Shown here: piece after piece, positions 1 through 5,780 of the stretch | Position numbering within the stretch: the first letter of the stretch is position 1 | Layout of the letters: each line of letters opens with the position of its first letter | NCBI GenBank assembly: GCA_946480705.1 | Contig: CAMLLF010000292.1 | Coordinates: 1 to 5,780 of the forward strand | DNA: 5,780 nucleotides | Reading direction: 5' to 3' | Source of the DNA: an uncultured Lysobacteraceae bacterium | Lineage (GTDB): Bacteria > Pseudomonadota > Gammaproteobacteria > Xanthomonadales > Rhodanobacteraceae | Notes under the pieces: generated by a model | What the model saw: only the letters and a program-made list of their open reading frames with translations | Databases searched by the model: none | Told to the model about the DNA's origin: nothing | Translations under genes and position numbers: made by a program

Positions 1-2007
1 GATCAGCAGCAGATCGCGCCCGTTCTTCGGTGCGGCGGGGCCGGAGGTCTTGAGCGTCGGCAAGGCGTCGACGGTGCCGTGGCAGTCGTGGCACTGGATT
101 TCGACGGCGCTCATGACTTCGGCCTTGAGATAGCCGCTGCCGTGGTTGTCTTGCGCGAAGTGGCAGTCGACGCACTGCATGCCGACGTCGACGTGGATCG
201 ACGACATGTGCACGGCTTTCTGCCATTTCTTGGGATCGTCGTCGGCGATCTTCTGCTGGTTGTCGTCAAGCAGGTTGCCTTTGCGGTCGCGCGCGAAGAT
301 GCCGCGGAAATTCCAGCCGTGGCCGTGGTAGTCGGCGAACTGGGTGTCCTTGAGCTGCGGGTTCAAGAGCGACACATCCTTGAGGAAATCCACATCGCGC
401 CATTTGCCGCGGATGGCTGCTTCTTCCGGGTTGCGGTTGAGCGTCTTGAAGATTTCTTCGTCGTCGGGGTAGTGCTGTTTCTCGGGCCACATGAAGGGCG
501 CGTCGGACTCGTAGTCCCACATGGTGTAGCCGAGCATGGAGTTGATGAACATGTTCGGCTGATGCATGTGGCAGATCATGCATTGGCTGGTCGGAATCTG
601 ACGCGTGAATTCGTGCTTGATCGGGTGGCCGGATTCGCCTTTGGGGATGGTCGGGTCTACTTGTGCACTCATGCCCATGTTGCCGTACTTGGCATGGATG
701 GCCGAGTGGCGCGGATCGCGGTCGTTGGCGTAGACGACGTGGCAGGCCGAGCAGCCCGACGAGCGGAAGTCGCCCGGGTTGTCGTTGGTGCCGAGGAACC
801 AGGTGAACGGGTCGTTGAGGCGCGTCTTGTGGATGTTCAGGACCGGAATCGCGACGCGGCTGCCGGTGCCGGGGCCGCGGTTGGATTGCTTGAGATCGGG
901 GCGGCCGGGTTCTTCGAGGCGCTGGATCGATCCGGTTTCGCTGGGTACGCCGATTTCCGGAAACAGGTTGCCGATGTTGCGGCCGCCGCGTTCGAACACG
1001 CGGAAGACGTCGGCCGGCGGCACGGTTTCCCATGCGGGCATGGGGCTGATCTTCGGCAGGATGCCGGCGGCGTCCATGGCGGCATCGTTCGGGATGCCGT
1101 TGTCGACGGCGGAGGGCTTGCCGTCGCGCGTATAGGCTTCGCCGAGTATCGAATGCTTATACGGGAGAATTCCATTGTTGTACGCAGCCGCGCCCCAGAA
1201 CATGGCGGCGTTGGCCATGAGGCTTTTTTCGGCCTGCTGGATCAGCGGCAGATGGCAGGCGCCGCAGGATTCGCGCGCGATGCGCAGGTCGCCCGGGTTG
1301 ATGAAGCGCGCGAATTCGGGCGATTCGTCGATGAGGTGCGTGTAGCTGCGCGGCGGGTTGGCGCTGTTGGGCCAGCGCTCCGGGTATTGCGGCAGGATGT
1401 GGGCCTTGTCCATCGCTGACAGGTAGCCGGCGCTGTAGGCGCGCGGGGCGCCGCCGGTGCCGCTGTCGGAGTAGGGGATGTCGGCGTGCTTGTCGTTGGT
1501 TTTTGACGGTGGATCGGTCGCGGCGACGGGGTTGCTGCCGAAGACGGTGGCGTCGCCGCCGTGGCAGTCGGTGCAGCCGAGCACCACGGCTTCGCTCGCG
1601 TGCATGGTCTTGCGGTCGCTTGCCGTGTGGCAGGAGACGCAGCCGGCGGATTTGGCGTCGGCTTGTTCCCAGGTCTGGAAGGCGGGGGCGGGTGGGGCGG
1701 TGGTGTAGGTGCGTTCTACTTTTTTGGCTTCGCCGGAGGCGGGCGCCGGTGTGCCTTGCTGCACGTTCTCCCGCTCACCGAACCCTCTCCGCCAAGCGAG
1801 CTTGGGGGAGCGGGCTGACGCATCGCGCTCCTCTTTGCAGGCTCGATTGGGGGAAAGGGCCATTACGCTCCCTCTCCCCCGACCGCAGTCGGGGGAGAGC
1901 GTTGGGGTGAGGAGGAGCGGTGTCCGCTCGCCGCGCTGTTGTGTTTTCGCCATGTCCGCACTGTTGCGAACATCACGTCCGTCGAAACTCCCGACCGTCT
2001 TCCCCAT
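1..2007 (-). CDS. Large multihaem c-type cytochrome (3' end outside window)
   Basis: The frame is open from the ATG at 2007-2005 to the left edge: 669 codons, no stop, C-terminus missing. It has seven CXXCH haem c sites: CVSCH (residues 123-127), CTDCH (145-149), CGACH (248-252), CSACH (419-423), CMICH (476-480), CVDCH (612-616) and CHDCH (639-643). Many other histidines could be distal ligands. This is established as a haem-carrying electron-transfer protein; location in the periplasm or at the outer membrane is inferred. The start is supported by a strong ribosome binding site and by its position ten bases after the porin stop. Oddities: residues 1-29 are hydrophilic and hold no signal peptide, residues about 30-80 are coded by an interspersed palindromic repeat, and about 166 haemless residues separate sites 3 and 4. 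The conserved body appears to begin near residue 93. Internal ATGs at 1953 and 1863 give no signal peptide either. The redox partner and terminal acceptor are unknown. Confidence 0.93.
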   Translation of the reverse strand, partial: MGKTVGSFDGRDVRNSADMAKTQQRGERTPLLLTPTLSPDCGRGRGSVMALSPNRACKEERDASARSPKLAWRRGFGERENVQQGTPAPASGEAKKVERTYTTAPPAPAFQTWEQADAKSAGCVSCHTASDRKTMHASEAVVLGCTDCHGGDATVFGSNPVAATDPPSKTNDKHADIPYSDSGTGGAPRAYSAGYLSAMDKAHILPQYPERWPNSANPPRSYTHLIDESPEFARFINPGDLRIARESCGACHLPLIQQAEKSLMANAAMFWGAAAYNNGILPYKHSILGEAYTRDGKPSAVDNGIPNDAAMDAAGILPKISPMPAWETVPPADVFRVFERGGRNIGNLFPEIGVPSETGSIQRLEEPGRPDLKQSNRGPGTGSRVAIPVLNIHKTRLNDPFTWFLGTNDNPGDFRSSGCSACHVVYANDRDPRHSAIHAKYGNMGMSAQVDPTIPKGESGHPIKHEFTRQIPTSQCMICHMHQPNMFINSMLGYTMWDYESDAPFMWPEKQHYPDDEEIFKTLNRNPEEAAIRGKWRDVDFLKDVSLLNPQLKDTQFADYHGHGWNFRGIFARDRKGNLLDDNQQKIADDDPKKWQKAVHMSSIHVDVGMQCVDCHFAQDNHGSGYLKAEVMSAVEIQCHDCHGTVDALPTLKTSGPAAPKNGRDLLLI
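1787..1810. repeat. Imperfect 11-bp inverted repeat with 2-base loop
   Basis: The arms ctccgccaagc (1787-1797) and gcttgggggag (1800-1810) pair with one mismatch (1791 against 1806) around the loop ga. The outer part of the arms resembles the perfect hairpin at 1872-1899 while the inner bases differ. This is the pattern expected of diverged members of one repeat family. Confidence 0.85.
1872..1899. repeat. Perfect 12-bp inverted repeat with 4-base loop
   Basis: The arms ctctcccccgac (1872-1883) and gtcgggggagag (1888-1899) are exact reverse complements around the loop cgca. In the minus-strand transcript this makes a very GC-rich hairpin about 110 bases downstream of the cytochrome start codon. 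No U-run follows on either strand, so it is not a standard intrinsic terminator. It is the core of one module of the surrounding repeat. Confidence 0.9.
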
Positions 2008-2012
2008 GGCAG

Positions 2013-2019
2013 TCACCTC
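2013..2019 (-). promoter_or_regulatory. Ribosome binding site of the cytochrome gene, overlapping the porin stop
   Basis: Read on the minus strand, GAGGTGA lies five bases before the ATG at 2007 and overlaps the porin TGA stop at 2020-2018. It is a close match to the Shine-Dalgarno consensus and decides the start. The internal ATGs at 1953 and 1863 have nothing comparable in front of them. The overlap suggests that ribosomes finishing the porin start the cytochrome by coupling. Confidence 0.75.
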
Positions 2020-3922
2020 AGTAGGTCAGGATCAGGTTGCCGAGCACCGTGTAGTACAGCGACTTCTGGTCGCCGTAGAGGTCCTTGAATCCGGAGCCGG
2101 GCAGCAGTGCGGCGCCGGACAGGCGCAGCACGGCGTTCTGTGTCGCGAACGGGCGCCAGATCCAGGCGACGGAGACATCCGTGCCGATGCCGCGGCCGAT
2201 GTCGGCCTGGTTGCGGGCGGTCTCGAGCACTTCGGTCTTGTCGAACCACAGGTGATTGATGTTGCCGGAGAGGCGCGACTGCGGCGTCAGGTCGAAGTCC
2301 GCACCGACGCCGAGCAGCCGCAGACCCGGATTGTCGAAATTCGACTGGCCCTGTTCCTTGGACGGGCGCAGGTCGGGCAGCATGCCGTTGCGTTGCGAGA
2401 TGGCGACGCCGCCGCCGCCGATCAGCGGCACGTTCTGGCGGATCCAGTAGCTCGTGTCGGCGCCGGCGAAGATCGGGTTTTCGAAGATGGCATCGAAGCC
2501 CGTTGAGCGGTCGTCGAACGGATCGTCGTCGCCGCTCGCATAGGCCGCTGAGAGGCGCGCGCGGATCCAGTCGAAATCCATCGACGCTTCGGCCGCGAGA
2601 AAACCGGCGCGGATGTCGGTGCCTTCGCTGATGAACACGCCGGCCGACTGGTCGCCGATCGCGTAGTAGCCCGACACCGTGAGGTTCACGCGGCCGATGT
2701 GGCCGTCGCCGTTGTAGCCGAGATAGGTGACATCGTATTCGCGCGGGGATTCACGGCCGATCGCGGCCGGGCGCACGATGAAGCCGTTGGAGTCGTAGAA
2801 GTAGTCGGTTTCGCGGTTGCGGTTGTGGATCACCGTCGCCTGCGAGGTGAAGCCGACGAACGGGAAGTCCTGGCGATACAGGTTCGCGACGAGGATGTCG
2901 TCCTTGCCGGACGCATCGACGGGCATCGGGAAGTAGTTCCGCTCGGGGTCGTCGACGACCCGGCAGCCCGGCGCGTTCGAGATGAAGATGTCGTCGTCGC
3001 GCGGGCTTTCGCTGACGTCGTTGAGGCCGGAATTGAGGTCTTTCTCGAGCCGGCGGAACCACGCGACGTTGTATTGCCAGCGGTTGGAATCGCGCGTGCC
3101 GAAGAAGCGCACGCCGAGCTGGTTGTCCTGGAACAAAAAGCCGCGGAAATCGCTCGAGAACGGCTGTATGCCGATGCGGAAATCGTCGAAGTCGTAGCGC
3201 GGGCGTTCGCTGGAATAGTCCCAGGTGAAGAACAGTTCCTGCACGCCGACGAAGCCGTCGTCGCGCGTTTCGCCGAAGGTGGGATCGACCGTGAGCGCAC
3301 GCGTTTCTTCGGTGCGCACGCGGTTGTAGTTGAACGCGAGCGTGCCTTTGAATTCGTAGACCGGCGGCTTGAACGTGGTGTCGCCTTTGTAATAGACGGC
3401 GCTCGCGATGAAGGTCTGCGCGGCGATGAGCTGGTCGGTATCGGCCAGCGTGTCGTTGGTGCCGGGTTCGCTCGGCGCCTGCGGCGCGGCCGGTGTCGGA
3501 ATGCTGCGCGGTTCGATCAGCGTGTCGGAAATGCCGAGCAGGTTCAGGAACCAGTCCTTGCCGCGCACGGGCTTGTCGGCCTTGAGCTGGTTCTGGTTGT
3601 ACGGGTCGTACCACGGATGCTTGAAGCCCAGCGATTCCATGATGCGCCAGCGGTCGGGCACCGGAATGAATTCGCCGGCCTGGTCGACCGGCGCGGGATC
3701 GACGTTGTCGGGGTTCTGCGGCGGCGCCGGCGTCCAGCGTTCGTACGGATGGCCCGGACGGCGCCGCGGGATGTCGGACGCGAACGGGTCGTAGGTCGGC
3801 GCCGGCAGCAGGTGCGTGATTTCGAGCCAGTGCAGGCCGATCGCGCTCGTGTCCGCCGCCGCGAGACCGGGCGCGGCCGCGAGCAGCATCAGGACGAGGG
3901 GACGCAGACGGAAGCGGCGCAT
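2018..3922 (-). CDS. Outer-membrane beta-barrel (porin-like) protein
   Basis: This gene is complete, 634 residues. A Sec signal peptide is clear: basic MRRFRLR, a hydrophobic core PLVLMLLAAAPGL, and a cleavage region AAAD near residues 21-24. Residues about 25-185 are proline-rich and unlike a barrel, with motifs such as PFASDIPRRRPGHP and DWFLNLLGISDTLIEPRSIP. From about residue 188 to the end, alternating hydrophobic and polar stretches separated by Asp/Gly/Asn-rich turns look like beta strands, for example DFRIGIQPF, GVRFFGTRD and SRLSGNINHLWF. The protein ends LYYTVLGNLILTY, with a terminal aromatic residue as expected for Bam-assembled barrels. There is one cysteine (residue 320) and no CXXC or CXXCH motif. 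It lies between a GlcG-like gene and a multihaem cytochrome gene, so it may form the membrane sleeve of a porin-cytochrome complex, or a pore for a small substrate. The exact family (for example alginate-export-like or MtrB-like) was not recognised. Confidence 0.88.
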   Translation of the reverse strand: MRRFRLRPLVLMLLAAAPGLAAADTSAIGLHWLEITHLLPAPTYDPFASDIPRRRPGHPYERWTPAPPQNPDNVDPAPVDQAGEFIPVPDRWRIMESLGFKHPWYDPYNQNQLKADKPVRGKDWFLNLLGISDTLIEPRSIPTPAAPQAPSEPGTNDTLADTDQLIAAQTFIASAVYYKGDTTFKPPVYEFKGTLAFNYNRVRTEETRALTVDPTFGETRDDGFVGVQELFFTWDYSSERPRYDFDDFRIGIQPFSSDFRGFLFQDNQLGVRFFGTRDSNRWQYNVAWFRRLEKDLNSGLNDVSESPRDDDIFISNAPGCRVVDDPERNYFPMPVDASGKDDILVANLYRQDFPFVGFTSQATVIHNRNRETDYFYDSNGFIVRPAAIGRESPREYDVTYLGYNGDGHIGRVNLTVSGYYAIGDQSAGVFISEGTDIRAGFLAAEASMDFDWIRARLSAAYASGDDDPFDDRSTGFDAIFENPIFAGADTSYWIRQNVPLIGGGGVAISQRNGMLPDLRPSKEQGQSNFDNPGLRLLGVGADFDLTPQSRLSGNINHLWFDKTEVLETARNQADIGRGIGTDVSVAWIWRPFATQNAVLRLSGAALLPGSGFKDLYGDQKSLYYTVLGNLILTY

Positions 3923-3923
3923 G

Positions 3924-5780
3924 TCACTTGCCCTCGCAGACGTACTGCGCAGTGGAATCGAGGAATGGCGACTGCGGGCATTGCACGTACGAGAGCCGCG
4001 CGCCCAGGGGCACGAGCTTGTCGGCGCGCAGTGCGATCGGGGCGTTGCCGACGCCGGTGTTGAGTGCGACGCCGGCGTTGTGCAGGCCGAGGAACGCGAC
4101 GAGGTCGCTCTGGTCGGTGCCGTCGCCGGATGCTGCGACGCCGCCGATCAGCGTGTTGCCGCGATAGATGGGGAAGCCGCCGCCGAACAGCGTGATGCCG
4201 TTGGGCAGGCGCGGAATGCCGGTGCAGTTGCGGCCGACATCGGGCACGGGGGTGGGATTGCCCGGCGTCGGTGCGGGCGCGAGCGGCGCGCCGTCGAGCG
4301 TGAGCGCGAGGCCTTTCTGGTTCAGATAGAAGGCCACGTGATTCGCGATCTGGTTGTAGACGAGATCGAGTTCGAGGCCGTCCTGGAACGGGCTCCAGTT
4401 GTTGAACGGCAGGCTCAGCGGACCGGGCGGCGTGCCGGGCACGCCGTCGGGATAGAACGGCCGCGAGAGGTTGCCGATCGTGCGCAGCGAGTAGGCGATC
4501 TGGCCGTCGCTCCAGGCCTGCGGCAGGCCGATGAAATTGCGCAGCAGCGGCACGTAGGCGTTCGGTGCGCTTTGTGCAACCGTGAACAAGTCCACGCGGC
4601 CGGCGCTGAAGTCGGCGACGGCGCGCAGGTATCGCGCGCTGCCGGTCGTCGCGATGTCGCCCGCGGTGAAGGTGCCCGAGAAGAACGCCGCGGTGCGTGC
4701 TTTCTGCGTGGTCACGTCGACGGCGTCGACGAGCGCGTCGCGCGAACGTGCCAGGGCCAGCACGACGCCGTTGCTGTCGACGACGACGACGGTTTCGCCG
4801 GCGCGCGAGCCGAGGGGCTTCCTCACCTGCGCGCGCGTGCGCGCGGCGACCTTGAGAGCCTCTTGAACGATGGTGCGGACTTCGCTCTGCGTGAGCGCTG
4901 CCGTGCCGTCGGTGCCGGCGCGCGGCGGGTAGCGGTTCGTGCCGGTGCCGTCGTCGAGCACGAAGGCGTCGCGGCCGGGGTAGTCGGTCGTGTCGGGACG
5001 GATGCCGGATTCGACGGTGCCGAGCGCGAGGCCGCGCAGCACGACGGGATCGGCGTAGCCGGGCACGCGGATCAATGCGCCGTCGGCCGCGGTCAGGCTC
5101 GCGAACGGCGGCGCCGTGGCCGGGTCGCGCGCGAGGTCGGAAAATTCCACATCGGTATAACGCAGCGTCAGGCCGCCCGCGGTGATGCGGTCGGCGCGGC
5201 GGTCCTGCGGCGGACCGAAGCCGAACTGCGCGGCGAGCGCGACGTATTCGTCGAGGTTGCGGTCGCGGTCGCCGGCGTTGTCGTCGAGGCTGTAGAAATC
5301 GTCGGCGCCGGCCGCGGCAACCGCGCCGACGGGTACGCCGATCGGCGAGCGGTGCGGCCCGGCATTCGTGCCGCTGACGAAGCGCGCGCTGATGTCCGAG
5401 CAGGGCAGCTGCGAGAACTGCACGCCGAACAGCGGGCCCGACGGCGCGGTGCGATCACCCGGATTGAAATGTTCCTGCGCGATCTGGCCCGCGGTGCGCG
5501 AGGTGAAGGCATTGCCTTCGGAGGAGAAGTAGACCGAAGTCAGGGCTTTGGCGATCGCGGCGAATTCGGCCGGGACCGTGAGGCCTTCGAGACCGCCGGT
5601 GACGGGACGCCCGGAGCTGACGGTGACGAGCGGCGGCGCGCCGGTCATCGCATAGGCCGCGAGCACGTTGCCGACGCGGTCGACGACGACGAACGTGGCC
5701 GCCGCCTGCACCTCGTGCGGACGCACCAACGTGTCAAGGAGCCCGGCGACGTCGGAGCCGACGAACAGGAACAGCTCGTC
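3924..5780 (-). CDS. Two-domain GlcG/HbpS-like (DUF336) protein, possible haem binder (5' end outside window)
   Basis: The frame is open from the right edge to the TGA at 3926-3924, giving 618 visible residues; the N-terminus is missing, so any signal peptide is unseen. Counting from the edge, domain 1 (about residues 5-190) shows VVVDRVGNVLAAY (31-43), GNAFTSRTAGQIAQEHF (89-105), GPLFGVQFSQLPCSD (115-129) and VPVGAVAAAGADD (149-161). Domain 2 (about 298-570) shows VVVVDSNGVVLALARSRDA (331-349), KARTAAFFSGTF (360-371) and, after an insert of about 160 residues, GGGFPIYRGNTLIGGVAASG (533-552), followed by DGTDQSD. The pattern 'VVD..G..LA', 'KARTAAFF', 'GG.PI...-IGG..-SG...DQ' is typical of the GlcG/HbpS fold, whose HbpS member binds haem. 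Haem binding here is inferred from family and context. There are four cysteines and no CXXCH. A TTG at 5729 is internal, because the frame continues with GlcG-like sequence upstream of it. This is the first visible gene of the operon. Confidence 0.88.
   Translation of the reverse strand, partial: DELFLFVGSDVAGLLDTLVRPHEVQAAATFVVVDRVGNVLAAYAMTGAPPLVTVSSGRPVTGGLEGLTVPAEFAAIAKALTSVYFSSEGNAFTSRTAGQIAQEHFNPGDRTAPSGPLFGVQFSQLPCSDISARFVSGTNAGPHRSPIGVPVGAVAAAGADDFYSLDDNAGDRDRNLDEYVALAAQFGFGPPQDRRADRITAGGLTLRYTDVEFSDLARDPATAPPFASLTAADGALIRVPGYADPVVLRGLALGTVESGIRPDTTDYPGRDAFVLDDGTGTNRYPPRAGTDGTAALTQSEVRTIVQEALKVAARTRAQVRKPLGSRAGETVVVVDSNGVVLALARSRDALVDAVDVTTQKARTAAFFSGTFTAGDIATTGSARYLRAVADFSAGRVDLFTVAQSAPNAYVPLLRNFIGLPQAWSDGQIAYSLRTIGNLSRPFYPDGVPGTPPGPLSLPFNNWSPFQDGLELDLVYNQIANHVAFYLNQKGLALTLDGAPLAPAPTPGNPTPVPDVGRNCTGIPRLPNGITLFGGGFPIYRGNTLIGGVAASGDGTDQSDLVAFLGLHNAGVALNTGVGNAPIALRADKLVPLGARLSYVQCPQSPFLDSTAQYVCEGK
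3931..3935 (-). promoter_or_regulatory. Ribosome binding site of the porin gene, inside the preceding coding region
   Basis: Read on the minus strand, GAGGG lies eight bases before the ATG at 3922, within the last codons of the preceding gene, whose TGA stop is at 3926-3924. Only one base (3923) separates that stop from the porin ATG, so translation is probably coupled. The match to the consensus is moderate. Confidence 0.55.

Larger units (their letters stand above)
1770..1915. repeat. Interspersed palindromic repeat, 'LTPTLSP' type, inside the cytochrome reading frame
   Basis: This stretch contains related modules of the form ccctctcc...gggggag, each centred on an inverted repeat. One is at about 1783-1815, one at about 1871-1904, and a half module (gattgggggaaaggg) lies near 1844-1858. 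Read on the minus strand in the cytochrome frame it codes LTPTLSPDCGRGRGS and then arginine- and serine-rich residues. Such peptides are a familiar by-product of REP-like intergenic repeats in high-GC proteobacteria (recalled, not searched). It contains no stop in the cytochrome frame, so that frame stays open across it. No transposase or target-site duplication was recognised. The outer limits are approximate. Confidence 0.75.

Noticed and set aside
79..1419. Long open frame on the plus strand (446 codons), Val/Ala/Arg-rich
   Set aside because: It lies in codon register opposite the cytochrome frame, which carries seven CXXCH motifs. GC-rich codons on one strand keep the complementary frame open, and its product shows no recognisable domain.
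1872..1899. Hairpin as an intrinsic terminator between porin and cytochrome
   Set aside because: The stem is strong, but no T-run follows on either strand and the hairpin lies inside the cytochrome reading frame.
1503..1910. Short plus-strand frames over the cytochrome 5' end and the repeat
   Set aside because: They are arginine- or glycine-rich, opposite the first two haem sites and the repeat, with no plausible ribosome binding site or family resemblance.
2699..4063. Long open frame on the plus strand (454 codons)
   Set aside because: It is antisense to the porin and crosses the porin/GlcG-like gene junction. Its product is low-complexity Val/Ala/Arg/Glu sequence, while the minus strand encodes a clear signal peptide and beta strands.
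4828..4845. 18-base alternating purine-pyrimidine tract (possible Z-DNA)
   Set aside because: It codes Ala-Arg-Thr-Arg-Ala in the GlcG-like frame and is explained by GC-rich codon choice.
5727..5729. TTG as start codon of the GlcG-like gene
   Set aside because: The frame continues upstream to the window edge with sequence that fits the start of a GlcG domain (ELFLFVGSDVAGLLDTLV), and no ribosome binding site precedes the TTG at the right distance.

Overview
The window is high-GC DNA (about two thirds G+C by eye). It holds three genes on the minus strand, packed head to tail and read from right to left. A Sec-type signal peptide followed by an outer-membrane beta-barrel protein, together with a multihaem c-type cytochrome, points to a Gram-negative bacterium. 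The GC-rich codon use and a 'LTPTLSP'-coding interspersed repeat suggest a beta- or gammaproteobacterium, perhaps near the Xanthomonadales. That placement is an inference from memory.

Right to left, in order of transcription: (1) 5780-3924 is the 3' part of a large protein with two GlcG/HbpS-like (DUF336) domains, whose start lies outside the window. (2) 3922-2018 is a complete 634-residue outer-membrane beta-barrel protein with a signal peptide and a proline-rich N-terminal region. It starts one base after the stop of gene 1. (3) 2007-1 is the 5' part of a large multihaem c-type cytochrome with seven CXXCH haem sites in 669 visible codons. It runs off the left edge and starts ten bases after the porin stop, with a strong ribosome binding site overlapping that stop. 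The tight spacing and the absence of any terminator-like structure between genes argue for one operon.

The combination of a GlcG/HbpS-type protein that may bind haem, an outer-membrane barrel and a large multihaem cytochrome suggests an electron-transfer or haem-handling module at the cell envelope, possibly a porin-cytochrome conduit. It differs from the MtrCAB plan: only one cytochrome is visible, the barrel has no CXXC or CXXCH motif, and a two-domain GlcG-like protein is encoded with them.

The oddest local feature is the 5' end of the cytochrome gene. About 145 bases of imperfect palindromic repeat (about 1770-1915) lie inside the reading frame without breaking it, between the start codon and the first haem site. 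No signal peptide can be found in any minus-strand frame there, although a c-type cytochrome must be exported to receive haem. The repeat may have replaced or separated the export signal. No RNA genes, CRISPR array, transposase, terminator or convincing promoter was seen. There is no gene-free stretch longer than 10 bases.
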